From Collybiopsis luxurians FD-317 M1 (lineage: Eukaryota > Basidiomycota > Agaricomycetes > Agaricales > Omphalotaceae): a stretch of DNA of 64,000 bases. Of the stretch, positions 33,770-46,100 are shown in pieces; the first letter of the stretch is position 1, and every line of letters begins with the position of its first letter. A program made the translations under genes and the position numbers. Under the pieces are notes generated by a model. That model did no database searches. It saw only the letters and a program-made list of their open reading frames with translations, and was not told the DNA's origin. Where the stretch lies: NCBI GenBank assembly GCA_000827265.1, contig KN834754.1:1132831-1196830 (forward strand). Reading direction: 5' to 3'.

Positions 33770-33869
33770 CAGTCTTTGGGTTCTAGTGCTGATGAAATGA
33801 AATTTGCATTACATTCGAACAGGAATATTCAAAGTCGGATGACCCTTCCTTTTCACAGTCAAAAACCTG

Positions 33870-34471
33870 TCACCAAGTAGATCCACTTGAAGTGCGGGAA
33901 CTGGCGACGTTGTTAGGCATAGCATAGGCTGGAATAGCTGTGGGAGGGCGAAACGGATGCGGGTCGCTAGACCAGTCTCGGAAGTCAGTGCCCTTGCAAG
34001 CCCAGGCCCATTCGTTATCGTCGTACAGGGCAGAATTGGAAACTGATGAAGACGCAGTCCCTGTTTGGTGAAACTCGCTCGATACGCGTTTACATTTAAA
34101 CCAGAAAGGAAAAAGGTAGAATACCGCATGTGCTATCAGCTACTAGCGTGGCCGGAGAGGAGGAGGACAGCCATTCTGTCGGAGACTTGAGTGTTCGGAA
34201 ACTCGGATCTAAGCGGCCAGACCGAGACGAGATAATCGATATCTTGGAGTTGGACGGATGATGGGTCAAATTTTGAGCAGGAATAAGATCTGATTGAGGA
34301 TTTGCACACGAAAGATGGCAAATGTTTTTGGCGGCAACTGGAAAATAGTAGAACTGAGCAAGTAGCTGTAGAGAAATAAGGACTCAGTACAGCACAATAA
34401 AGAATAGTAGATAGCTATTAGAGTCTATGTATGTACATCAAGTGGAACAATGGGAGGGCCAGAAATGACAT
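33870..34471 (-). CDS. Candidate small secreted protein, 132 residues
   Basis: Found only by splicing. Exons 34437-34471, 34339-34365 (27 nt), 34144-34289 and 33870-34060 join in frame (35+27+146+191 nt = 399) with ordinary GT-AG introns of 49-83 nt. The N-terminus MSFLALPLFHLIYLLSSTIF is strongly hydrophobic, like a signal peptide. The mature part has two cysteines (SYSCSKF and WAWACKGTD), a DIDYLVSVWPLRSEF stretch and an aromatic, Pro-rich segment (DWSSDPHPFRPPTAIPAY), ending SSGSTW. No family is recognised. The start is 144 bp from the divergent cdc24 start, a normal bidirectional arrangement. The continuous frame over three junctions supports it, but it rests on sequence alone; part of it could also be unrelated noise. 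Confidence 0.38.
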
Positions 34472-34615
34472 AACCTAAAAAGGAAGGAATGATAACGTAA
34501 TTTGTTTGGTGTGTTTGGCCATCAGACAGTTGCCGTTGGGTACATACTGTTGTATTCTCATCACTGCCCTTTACTAGTAACGTCCACCGACGTCCGCCAA
34601 CTCTCCCCGCCTACT

Positions 34616-37600
34616 ATGGCTTCCGTCGCAGGCCGAAAAAAATCCATCGTCTCCACCGCGGGCTTACCCATCGACCTACCCGTCGCAAACAACACTCTCC
34701 TCAATCAAGCTGCTACTACTTCCCTCTATCAAGAATGCTCGCGCCTTAGATCCCGTCTAATGCGTATCCGGGGCTTCGATTACTACTTCAAGCTCGCCTC
34801 CTCAGAGGACTCAAGGCAGTCTACTGACCCCGTAACTCAACTTTGGGACTTGTTTTCCTTCGGAATTCCCCTATGCTACATCTTCGACTTGCTCCCAGAA
34901 GAAGAGGGCTTTAAAAAGCTCAACAACTCCGAGTTCAATGAAAAGTTTGAACAGAATCCGGATCGTGCTAAAAAGCACAGTATCCTTATGTTTGCCATGC
35001 AGCTTACTTCTGAAGCTGTCACCAAACATATCCCAGACTGTGAACCGTTCACAGTAACTGAGCTGTGGCTTCGTTCATCAAATGATGGGCTGGTCAAGGT
35101 CCGCATCTTTTTTCTCAGCTCCCTGATCCACGATTCACCTTGCTTCTCAGGTCGTGAAAACGGTCAAGGCGATCGTCGACCATTTACCAGCAGACGCCTT
35201 TGAAGAGGCCCCCCCATCCCCTCCATACATGTCTTCACATGACTCTTTCGACTCCCTTTCCGATCCGCACGCTTCCCTACCCCCCGCAGGCTCCCGTGAA
35301 GCCGCACGTAACAACATTATTCGTGAAATGGTCGAGACGGAACGAAAGTATGTGCAGGACTTGGAAATCATGCAGGTACGTCGCATATTTTTCAACATCC
35401 AAATGTGTACCGACTCCTTTCCGCCAGAAATACTCTACGGCCCTTTCCCAAAGCAACATTATCGACCAGGATACCATACACCTGCTCTTCCCTGGTCTCA
35501 ATAAACTTCTCAACTTTCAGCGAAAATTTCTTATCAGATTTGAAAGCACAGCCGAACTTCAGTGGCAAGAACAGCGTTGGGGCCAACTTTTCATTGAAAG
35601 CGTTCGTTGTTCTCTTTTCAGCCATTCCTTTATTATGCTAATTGTTTTATCACTTCGGCTTCAATAGGAAGATGAATTCATCGTATATGAACCTTACTGT
35701 GGAAATTACACTACGGCATCGGAGCTAATGTTAACCCATGAGCAAAGTCTTGCTGTGAGTGTTCTTTTCCCCTCTTCTTTGCTGCCTAATGTAGTCGACT
35801 TGACGACAAAATTCGGCGATTACTTTATCTGTGACTTTGTTTACTCATCCCTAATTCAACAGGCGCTCAACCACCTGATCAATGTCAAAGGAGAACTGCC
35901 AGCATTTCTCATCAAACCTGTTCAGCGCGTTTGTAAATATCCCCTTCTACTTGACGTAAGTGATTCAGTGATTCGGCAAGGGACGATATCTAATCTATCC
36001 CCTAAAGTCTTTGATCAAGGCGTCATCTGCCGAAGACTACCCGCATTACGAAGAACTCAGGGCGGGCTCAGAAGCAGCCAAACGAATCACCGACAAGATT
36101 AACGAGGCACAGCGACAAGCTGAAAACGAACAAACGGTGAAAAACCTTTCAAGTCGGGTCGAAGACTGGAAAAGTCATCACCTCGAGAATTTCGGTCAGC
36201 TTCTCCTTGACGACATCTTCATCGTCACGAAATCAGAAATCGACCGCGAATATCATGTTTTCCTATTCGAGAAGATCATTCTTTGCTGTAAGGAAGCTCT
36301 TCCTCCCCCTCAGAATGGCCGTAAGGTCAACAAGAGTAATTCGATACTCAAGAAACAGGGGACGCCATCCCCGCTTCAGCTCCCCGGAGGTTTTGGTCAG
36401 CCGCAGAAAAAGACTACCCCCCTACTTCTAAAAGGACGTATCTTCCTCGGCAATGTTACGCAAGCTGTCCCTACAGGCAACAATCGAAATTCAACATGTA
36501 TGGCGTTCACAATCTTGTCTTTCGTTTCACATCTGATCGTTATCTGCGTTTAGCTTCCGGGATTCCCGCCCAATATCCTCTCGCAGTATGGTGGAAGGGT
36601 GATGACGACCTCGAGTACTTCACCCTTCGCTGCCGCAGGGAGGACCAAATGCGGCAATGGGAGTCAACGATCAACCGTCTAATACGGGAAACTGCTCAAC
36701 GGCGCGCATCGGATCGCGGTTTGTCTCGCCTGGCACAGCAGAATAGCACTAATCCCCGTCTTAACCCTTCGAACACCATTCCTCCGTTCCCATTACCGGC
36801 CAACAGCGCCAATTCACGTAGTCGTGCTGGAAGCGTGTCTGGGCCCTCCTTTATGAGTAGCGCATATGGCTTAGGTCCCCAAGGCTATCCACCCCACGAT
36901 GGCTTCGATGTTGAAGCCGACGAGGATGACTATGAAGACTATCCTCCCACTAGTGCCCAATATGGTCCTTCCGGTCGCGGAACGCCTATGGGCCAACGTA
37001 GAGGCACCGGAGCCGAACGCGACTCTTATGCAGACGGTTTTCCTTCAGCTGCGAGTGCGAATCGACCGATAACACCGCGTCTCAACTCTAACGTAAGTGC
37101 CATGAGTGCTCAGTCTGATGCCAGCTTTGGCAATGGGCTCAACGGTGCACGACCGCCTCGCGCATTGCGAAGTCAGTTTAGCTCGACGAAGCTTCGAGCA
37201 GGCTACGAATCCGGCGGCGATTATCGCTCTGGTATTCCTCCTACCCCTGCTCCCATTCATAACGGCAATCCTCCTCCCCTGAACCGATCGCGCAGTGCGA
37301 GTCAGCCTTCAGCATATGTTCCTAAGAGTGCTCCCCCTCCACTGCCCTCTTCCCAATGGGGCACTCGTCCGGCTACATCGGTCGGTAGTAGCAAACGTGG
37401 AAGCGGGTCTAGCCAATCTACAGGAGAAAGCTCTGATTATTCTCCTAATTCCTCATCGCCTATCACTCCCTACGGCTCCAGTGAATCATCATTGGCTGGT
37501 GTTAGTAGTATTCGTCCATCGCGATCGCAGGTGTTTGAAGGCACTATGAACGGCAATGGTCATGCCATCATTGCACATCCCGTCAAGGTCAAAGTGCATT

Positions 37601-37833
37601 TCCACGAAGATATCTTCGTCATTCAAGTTGCTCGGACAACAGAGTTTGAGGAGCTCGTTGAGAAGGTTGGCCGAAAGATAAGGCTTTGTGGACCTCGTAG
37701 GGACGATGGTCCTCTTCGGGTGAAGTACAGGGACGAAGACGGTGATATGGTTTCACTAGGGTCAACAGAGGATGTCCAGATGGCATTTGAGCAATATCGA
37801 CCAGGTGGACAAGTGACACTTTTTGTTACTTGA
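34616..37833 (+). CDS. cdc24: Cdc24/Scd1-type guanine nucleotide exchange factor for Cdc42
   Basis: Activates Cdc42 at polarity sites. The N-terminus (from MASVAGRKKS) has the Cdc24 calponin-homology-like domain (LWDLFSFGIPLCYIFDLLP). The DH domain starts at NNIIREMVETERKYVQDLEIMQ and contains LIKPVQRVCKYPLLLD, its most conserved helix. The PH domain follows (LLDDIFIVTK, HVFLFEKIILCCKE, then GRIFLGNV, FTLRCRREDQMRQWE), a long disordered Ser/Pro region comes next, and a C-terminal PB1 domain (KVKVHFHEDIFVIQV, YRDEDGDMVSLGSTEDV) carries the acidic OPCA motif used to bind the Bem1 scaffold. All domains of the fungal family are present in the right order, about 930 residues. Introns are short, e.g. 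after LVK at about 35099. Other upstream ATGs exist, but MASVAGRKKS has the best start and leads directly into the domain. Confidence 0.93.
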
Positions 37834-38622
37834 AAATATTTTCTTTCTCTGATCTCTTGTTCTCTTACTTCTATCTGACTATTCCTGCATATAATTATAA
37901 TATCACTCGCATCGCCAAGCACTTATTCGTTGTTATCTTTGCACGCTCTCAAAATCTACCCTCCTCGTCTTCCGCATCTCTCTGCATTTATTATATTCGG
38001 GACTTCGGTCGTGTCTATCTGCACATTCCTTATCATTTTTGTTTTTGACCTTGTATTTTGTTCTCTCACTCTCCTTTGTCTTCCTCTTCCTCCCTTTCCT
38101 GTGGCAACCTTTGAACACGCTCTTCTCTGGTTCGAAGAGGTTAACACTCTCACTTCGCCATGCCAGTCTCACATCTCTATGATCTAACTGTCGGTATACT
38201 TGTCATCATTCCTTTCACCGGTTTCTTTTTCTTTTTCTGCGGATTGATATTGCTAGGAATTATGTATATTATATAGAGGCAAATGCTAATTCGCATCTAA
38301 AATCCTGGATCGAAAGGGCGCACATAGGTGGTGTCACCGATACTCACTCTCTGAAGCCTGGATCCCGTTAGATAGAGCTTAAAAGTGGGAACCTTTGACA
38401 CCGAATGGGCAACACCACTAGCAATTAATCGATCCGGACCTAACTACACATAAGAAGGGATTCAAGCACCAATCAAGCACGCTAATCTTTCTTTGGGCGC
38501 CAATCTCGGACTGTAAGGGTCGTAGTTCGATCAGGTCAAGTTGCAGTCTAACTGTGTATGCAGTCTAGTGGTACAATTTCTAACTATGAAATCTATCCAT
38601 GGAATGTGCAGACAGAATAACA
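37834..38622. other. Convergent 3' flanks of cdc24 and the GH63 gene
   Basis: Strongly pyrimidine-rich from the cdc24 stop to about 38110, then mixed AT-rich sequence to the stop of the leftward GH63 gene. Two short ORFs are in the pyrimidine-rich part, with no recognisable product. Confidence 0.5.
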
Positions 38623-41600
38623 TTACAATGCATCGGGTGATATGTCGCCAAGCGTGTTGCGGTCGTAAGCACTCATCGCGCTGAATGCAGATCGAGAATC
38701 ATCTCCGAATTCAGAGCGAGAGTCGATGGTTTCCTGTGGTTCAAAGTTTGGCATGAGACCGAATGAAGAAGCTAAATTTGGACATACATCAAAATAGTGT
38801 TGAGCAGTACTGCGAGGTGCTAAGTAGCGAATGGAACAATGTCAGTGAATCGAGATAGCGCAGGCACGGACAAGAGCTCACTTCTAGGGGTTTTGGGCAA
38901 TCGACAACTAACTCCGCTTTGCAAAATATGGTACGCAACCAAACCAGACCTGGAACAGTCCAAGTTAGGTGTCATAGTATGTGTCATCAACGAATAACTT
39001 ACCAGCCAGTCTGGTGCGAAGCTCCCAAACCACGACCATTATCGGCATGGAAGAACTGTGAACAATGTAAAATCCAGACGCTGCCAGACCATAGAGGTTA
39101 TACTAACTTCATAAAACCATACATAATCACGGAAATGAGGGTCGTGATCCAACTTTGGATTGCCGCCATTAGTTGCACGACGACCTTGCATGTCCCGACC
39201 AAAGATGTGGATTATACGATGTTGAATTTCCTCCGCGACGGCAACGAGATTCATGTAGTCACCACTCCCGGTAGGACATTCCACCTAAAAGAGCGTAAGG
39301 CACTGACAGAGGGTTACGTGAGAGCTGCGGACCTGAAGATCATCACCGTAATATTGGTAGAAACGCTGCAGACTCTCGATGAGCAAGAAATTTGTTGCCA
39401 GCCCTGTATTCCGTTACTCAATACTGGTACTGCTCGTTCGACTTGAAACTTACAAATCGGACCCCGCCAGTTTGAATTGCCGCCGAACATGCCTGACTTT
39501 GAATCTCCGGGCCAGTAGTTGACTTCATATCGCTGGCCATGAACTTCCATGCCCCACGGTTCGTCCTTGTGCTTCTTCGACAATCTGTGGGCAACAATCA
39601 GCCGACGTCGCACAAGACGATGAGTGTTATTAACTCACGATCGTATGCCGTGCTCACTGAAAAATTCATCCTCATCAAGCATTTTCTGCAGAATTTGAAC
39701 GAGGCGTTCTTTGCTAGCTAGAGCTAATAGGCGGCGGTGCTCCCTTCCTCCGGCTATGGTATAGCAATATCAGAAAGAAACCGAGAAAATTAAACGTGTA
39801 ATACCTCTCATATTAGCCATGTTCCTGCCCGAGAGCTCCGGACGATTGTCGATGAACCATTCCATGCGCTTCTTGAATCCAGGAAAGCGATTCAAAACAG
39901 AAGGCTCCAAAACGAGGGTTGCGTAGAGAGGTATCAAGCCTACAAGGCTGCGTACAGGCAATTGCATAGAGTTGCCGGGACCAAAAGAAATAGCATCGTA
40001 GTACATTCCATCTTCTTCGCTCCACAGATTCGTCTCGCCGCCGGCGCCGCCTTCTTTGTACGTCATAGCATCGGCAATGAAAAGGAAGTGCTGGGAACTC
40101 GGCCAATGAGATGTGGAATCGTTTCTAGAAAGTCTAAAACAAACCTCGAAAAACTTGGATGCAATGTCTTCATATACGTGATTATGTTTAGCAAGCTCGA
40201 GAGCAATATTTAACCTAGACAACAGGCAGTCTATATCACAAGCACTCAGAATAGAAAAGATCGACGTACATGTTCAGACAGTAGAACGCCATCCAAGCAG
40301 TGCCGTCTGCCTGACGCAGAATTCCTCCCGTTGGAAGAGGCTCTGAGCGATTGAATACACCAATGTTGTCCAGTCCGAGGAATCCGCCCTCGAAGACATT
40401 ACTTCCTTCGGCATCTTTGCGGTTGACCCACCTGCAAATATTAATCATAGGTATTGTGGACACCAGAGACGGATGATGGTAGAACAAACCAGGTGAAGTT
40501 TAGAAGAAGCTTCTGGAAAACTCTCTCCAAGAACTGGAGATCTTCGCGGCCGTACAGCTTGCGTTCAATCTTGAAGACTCGGAAGGTAGCCCTAAATATA
40601 TTTAGGGCTGATATTTTCGGCAATCAGATATAACACACCATGCATGTACAGGCGGATTAACGTCGCTAAAGTTCCATTCGTAGGCAGGCAATTGGCCATC
40701 GGGCCTCATATACCACTCTCTCGTTAGGAGATCTAGCTGCTTCTTAGCATAAGCAGGATCAACGACCGCAAGAGGTATACAATGGAAAGCAGTATCCCAT
40801 GCAGCGAAGAATGGGTATTCCCATCTAAGTTGCAGTATCAATATACTGCACAAACAGAAGAATTTAAAGACATGCTTATCAGGCATAGAAAGAACATCTG
40901 CGACGTGCATGTGTCGCCATTCCTAAAGAAAACAAATTTGAGAGAAGCTCGATTCGTCGAAAGTGATATACTCACCCGATTCCTTACAAACTTGCGTTCT
41001 GGAGGTGGGGGTGGCTGGGCAGGATCACCTTCTAGCCACTCTTTCTGAATGAACTTGTAGTACTGCTTTGTCCACAGCATACCTCCTAAAGCTTGACGCA
41101 TGATTTGTTTAAAGTCGTCACTGATAGGTCCGAAGACAAGAGAATTGTAAAACTCATCAGCTTCCTGACGACGGGCCTCTACCGCATCATCGAAGATGCC
41201 CTCATCTTCAATACTAGGATCCTTGTGGAGTGATAGTGGAGTAAGTTTAAGGCGGACAACTGAGCATCCACCCTGTCCAGGGACCTCTTTGAAGATATAA
41301 TGAGCAGCAGATTTTGTGCCGGTCTTGTTGGGATTCACAAAACTTGGGCCGGAGGGGAATGGCGTACAAGGACCTTCCTCCAGCTCGTCATCATTGGCTT
41401 CAGAGCCGGCAGTGGAATAAGTACGAGAGCGAGAGCGAATCTTTTGAGAGAAGAACTCCTCTTCGCCATCAGGTGAAGGGGGACGGTGAGAAGATATGAT
41501 ATGGTCGTGGAACGCATCTTTAACATAAAGTGTGTCATTCTGGCCACCGTATAAACGGCTAAAATTGGTGTTGTTTTCGGTAAAAAGCATCTCGGGCTCG

Positions 41601-42776
41601 ACGGCTTCAATCTCGGGATCAACATCAAAGTTTCCGTCAGGGCCCACGGGAGGAGGAGAAGGAAGACAGTACAAGTGAGTTTTGGACAAGGAAGGATGCT
41701 TGACCGTGATGTAGTTGACTCCACTACGGGTATGAGCGGTCAAGGAAGGCATAGGAGGCTTTTCGATAGGCCACGACCAAGTATTGGGAAACCAGAGTTG
41801 AGGTATGATATGAAGAGTAGCGGGATCGGGGCCTCGGTTATATGCAGTGATACGGATGTAAATATTGTCAGGTTCGTCTTCGTCCTTGGCGTACTAGAAA
41901 GGCGAGACACCATCAGTAAGATGCGTGCATATATGCGTCGAAAAAAACCTACTTCGACGAAGACATCCCAGTATCGATCTTCATCGAACGCATCAGTATC
42001 AAGAATCTCGTATTCGGCAACATCACGGCTACGATTCTGATTTTCGGTCACGAGTTCTTCGTATGGGTATCGACGCTGAGGATATTTGTAGAGAAATTTC
42101 ATGTAAGAGTGGGTGGGAGTCGAGTCGAGATAGTAGTACAACTCTTTGACGTCCTCGCCGTGATTACCTTGGTGGCCAGTGACACCAAAGAGACGTTCTT
42201 TGAGAATAGGATCCTGATCATTCCAGAGCGAGAGCGCGAAACAAAGTCGCTGATGGTTGTCAGAAATGCCTGCGATGCCGTCCTCACCCCATCGATATGC
42301 GCGAGATCGCGCATGCTCGTGAGGGAAATGACTCCAAGCATCGCCGTTGGCCGAGTAATCTTCGCGAACTGTGGCCTAGAAAGCAGTCAACGCGCAATTC
42401 TAACGAGCAAAAAGAAGTTTACCCATTGACGATCACTGAGATAAGGACCCCAGCGTTTCCAATGCTTTTCACGCCTTTCCTCCTGCTCGAGACGATGACG
42501 TTCTACACCCTTATAATCTGCTCCAAGCCTGGAAGCGAGACGATCGCGGTAAGAACGACCGTCTTCCTGGCGAGGAGCATTCAACTCATCGTCGTCAGGA
42601 GATGGCTCGGAGGGCTTTGTGAACTTTGGAGGAGCGGCTGTAGCAGGCGTGGGGGGAGCGCCAGGAATGTTGATAGTCAAAGGCGACTCAGAGCGAGGAA
42701 GGCCATCGTCGTTATTAGCGTTCAAAGCGCCTCTGAATAGCTTCTCCTGAACCTTTTTAACAGCGTCAGAAGCCAT
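38623..42776 (-). CDS. GH63-family glycoside hydrolase (YgjK/mannosylglycerate-hydrolase-like)
   Basis: Large protein of about 1,000 residues with a dozen or so short introns. N-terminal portion: [19 protein letters not shown], then [19 protein letters not shown] and [15 protein letters not shown], and the beta-sandwich region with [17 protein letters not shown]. The (alpha/alpha)6 catalytic part shows [15 protein letters not shown], which matches the WD motif holding the catalytic Asp of GH63, then [46 protein letters not shown] and [17 protein letters not shown]. It has no signal peptide or membrane segment, so it is not the ER processing glucosidase I; this cytosolic type is found in bacteria and fungi with unclear substrate. 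The last exon ends DISPDAL (stop 38623-38625); start MASDAVKK at 42776. The Glu partner residue was not identified. Confidence 0.82.
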
Positions 42777-43180
42777 GAACAAGGCGGGGCAAGAAAAAAA
42801 AACTGGGTGATAGGGAAGTAGCGAGGAGAAGAGCGATAGCTAATCTATGACGCGCTCAAACACAGGTCACTCGATTTAGACGCGTCATTGCAAAAACCCA
42901 TAAAATAAATTAGAAGCAAATATACCAAGTTAATAGATGTATATTGCAGAGCGGAATCCGGATACTGGCCATGTAGTATGTATGTTAATAAATGCGTTAA
43001 AGACGATACATGCAGGGTGTAGAGAGATCATCAAATGTTATAAAGAAACTAAGCAGATGCAGATGTATAACCAACAAAAACGAACGGTAAGCGAATATGA
43101 GAGGTGGGTATAGGTGTGTCCTGATCGCCAAATAATAAACGACCCTGGAAGTTGTTTTACAGTCCGCCCGGCGTGCTACA
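42777..43180. other. Promoter of GH63 gene / 3' flank of RhoGAP
   Basis: A 404-bp gap between minus-strand genes, AT-rich in the middle. No gene seen. Confidence 0.45.
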
Positions 43181-46100
43181 TCACGACAATTTCCAGGGTC
43201 CTTCTGAATCGGCAGCTAAAAGAACGCTCTGGGTCCAATCTTCTTGATTATCCTCATCATCCAAAAGTCCTAGATGATTTGATGACGCGGTCGATAACAA
43301 CGAAGTCTTTGATCCTTGCTTCGATCGTAATGTTGGGTACGGTCTCAGATGAGAAGGTTTGGAACTATCAGAGGTTGATATCAACAGTGACAACGTCGAG
43401 CTAGAAGGAGTGCAGTACTGATTGGCGATGGGGGTCTCACCCATTGGTACTGACACTGGATCTTCTTCGGTACCAGGCTCCTCGGTGGGCCGCTCAGGCG
43501 CCGAAGGGGAATCTGCAGATAATTCCGGCGAAGCCTGAGCATCAAATCCGAGACCAAAACGAAGGGGTGAAGATTCAAAAGTTGTGTCTATGACGGGCGG
43601 TAGGGTGAATGTGCTAGACTGAGGGGCAGTAACCGCCGACACTGGCGTCGACACGGAAGAAGAATCCGAAGATGTACTCGGTGCCTGCATATATGGTGAA
43701 GAAATAATAGGCGATGAGATGAACGGTCTTCCTTCACTAGCAGTAGGTGAACCTAACTGAGACGCAGACCGTTTAGAAAAGAGAAGTTGAAGAGAAGGTT
43801 TTTTAATTCTACGCGCACGAGGGGAAGGAGGAACGGAATTGGATGAGAGACTGGGTGAAGAAAGTGCGGGAAACAGTAGGCTGGGTGCAGACATACGTGG
43901 TGAGACAGGAGTAGTAGGGGAATGTTCGGAAGCCGTTGGGAATTGAATCGCACCAGTGTGATCAGGGTCAAGATACCTCTGGGGAAGGATGTCGACCCCT
44001 TCAGCAATCTCCACCTTCTTCAAAGGATCTGTCTCGGCATGAAGCGGATTCATAAGGGGCACATGAGCCAACGACGGCTCGGCTGAGGAGCTGGATGCAG
44101 TTGTAAGTGATTCCGCTGACGAAGTTAACGGAGGAGGCGAAGAGACACCGCGCTCGGAGGGAGTAGCCACAGAGTCTGACCGGGTGTCGGAAGTAGAGAT
44201 GTATGAGGAATCATCCGGGAGCGACATTGATTCCGACAGAATATCCGGCGACCCAGTAAGATGTACGGCATCGATGTCGGAAATAGATGCAGCGGAGATA
44301 GGTGCAGTATCATGACCGTCTACATGGACAACAGCAGGAATATGGGCGGCGCGTCGTGGTCCCAAGGGTCTCTTCGATCGGGCTCTCTCTTCACTGGTAC
44401 GTTTTCGTTCAAGACTTGAACGGCCTTCTCCATGATAGGCGCTGGATGGAGGAGAGGAAGAGGCAGACGCAGGGACATCGTCGAAGGCCTCGGCCATATC
44501 CCTTCCTGCCTCGGTGGGACGAGCAGAATGTCCTGGATTGGCAGCTTCTGAAGATGGGCTGATATCCAAAACCTCATCATCTCGTTTGATATCCAAAATA
44601 GAGGACACATCGTCAACTTCCCAAATCTCATCAGCCTCGCAAAGAACTCTCAATAGCGGAGGGTTCATGTTGAGACTGGGACAAAACACCAGCAACAAAT
44701 TGCTGAGCGGCATTTTTGTCTGTCGGCTTTCCTTAGCAGTGGCTTTGATCAGCTCCGCGACGGTCCGTATAAGATCCCTGTTTTCATTCGGGAGTTGATT
44801 AACAAGGGACTTGAGAGCATTGATGAGGGAACGAGAAGGCGGTCGCATGCCACTAAAGTTGGGCATAGCTAACGTTGAAAGTGAAGGCGGCTTCCGTAGG
44901 TTTTGTATACCACTCTTGGGACCAGCCGGTAATGAGGGGCCTCGTTGACCAGCTTCAGAGCGCGGCGATGTTTGCTGCTGTTGCTGCTGCTCGTTTGCGG
45001 CAGTTTCGTGAGCGAGTGCGGCATCAAAATAGGGAAGAAGTGAGTGCGTTAGGAGCGGTTCCGGCACTGTCGCGTTAAACGTCAGTAAACTAAAAAGATA
45101 GGCCTAGAGCTAAAGACTGACGTTCACGTAGGAAGGCCTTGAATACCGAAGCTACGGCATGGGGGTCAAGTTCACCAGGAGAGCATTCTTTCAGGTTAAA
45201 GTCGGCCCCTATGAGTTTACATGAATTTGACATATGGGAAAATAATCAAGATGATACAGACCAGTATCGAATTCTTGACGCAGTTTAGAAACGTGCGAAG
45301 GCCTACCACTAACACTACTCGATGTCAATATTGATTGCACATAAGCACGAAAAAAGCGAACATACCGGAAAAGTCCCTCCTCGCCAACTCCCCATAGGAG
45401 AAGATGCTGCGCACATCTCACTACCAGCGCAGGTAGCCGCCTATTTTCCAAAGCCCTCGACTCCTCTCTTGTTATGGTTCCTGGTGTCGACATCGTTGGC
45501 TGGCGCTTGTCAAGACTATCTTTGTAATTCGGCACACCAACCCCTACAGCGGTTTCCGTCACAACAAGCGTCAAGTTCCTCCCGAAAACGATACCGCCGG
45601 TATTTTTTCGAAGGGGAGCTCTAATCTGTGTTCCCAGCAAAGGGCCAGCGGGAACGAGGAATGCGTCTGAATCAGACGTTGAGCCACCGCCGGAGGAACT
45701 GACGCTCCAAGCGCCAGAAGGTGCATCCGGTGTTCGCCTTGATTTTCCCCTCCCTGATGATACTTGACCTGAAGAGGTTCGTGAAGTAGTTCGACCAAGA
45801 CCATGATCAGAAGAATAACCCGTGCTGGAGGAAGATGAAGAGTATCCTGATCCACCTGAACTAGAAGAGAATCCACCCCATCGGCCCAATTTTTCAGCAG
45901 CTCGGCGAGCGAGATTAGCAGCAGGGGCTAAGCTACCTGTGATGCTTATCGCAGCAGTCCGCTGATGAGGTTGAGAAGAAGGAACGGTCCAATGATAAGC
46001 GGAAGGAGGCATCGGACGAGAAGCGTGGTGGAAATTCTGAGAAGATGATTGGTTTGTGGCGGTCCATGCGGCTAATCGGCCCCGAATGTTGTTGCCCGTA

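Larger units (their letters stand above)
30792..33869. other. 3-kb gene-poor stretch
   Basis: No recognised gene, transposon end or RNA. It contains three close direct duplications: 12 bp (32706 and 32723), 15 bp (32879 and 32895) and 16 bp (33730 and 33754). One minus-strand ORF of 111 codons (32714-33049) looks more protein-like than the other ORFs and is listed separately. It is the longest gene-free stretch in the window. Confidence 0.45.

Noticed and set aside
30792..33869. Transposable element in the gene-poor island
   Set aside because: No terminal inverted or long terminal repeats, no target-site duplication pair and no transposase or reverse transcriptase motifs were seen.
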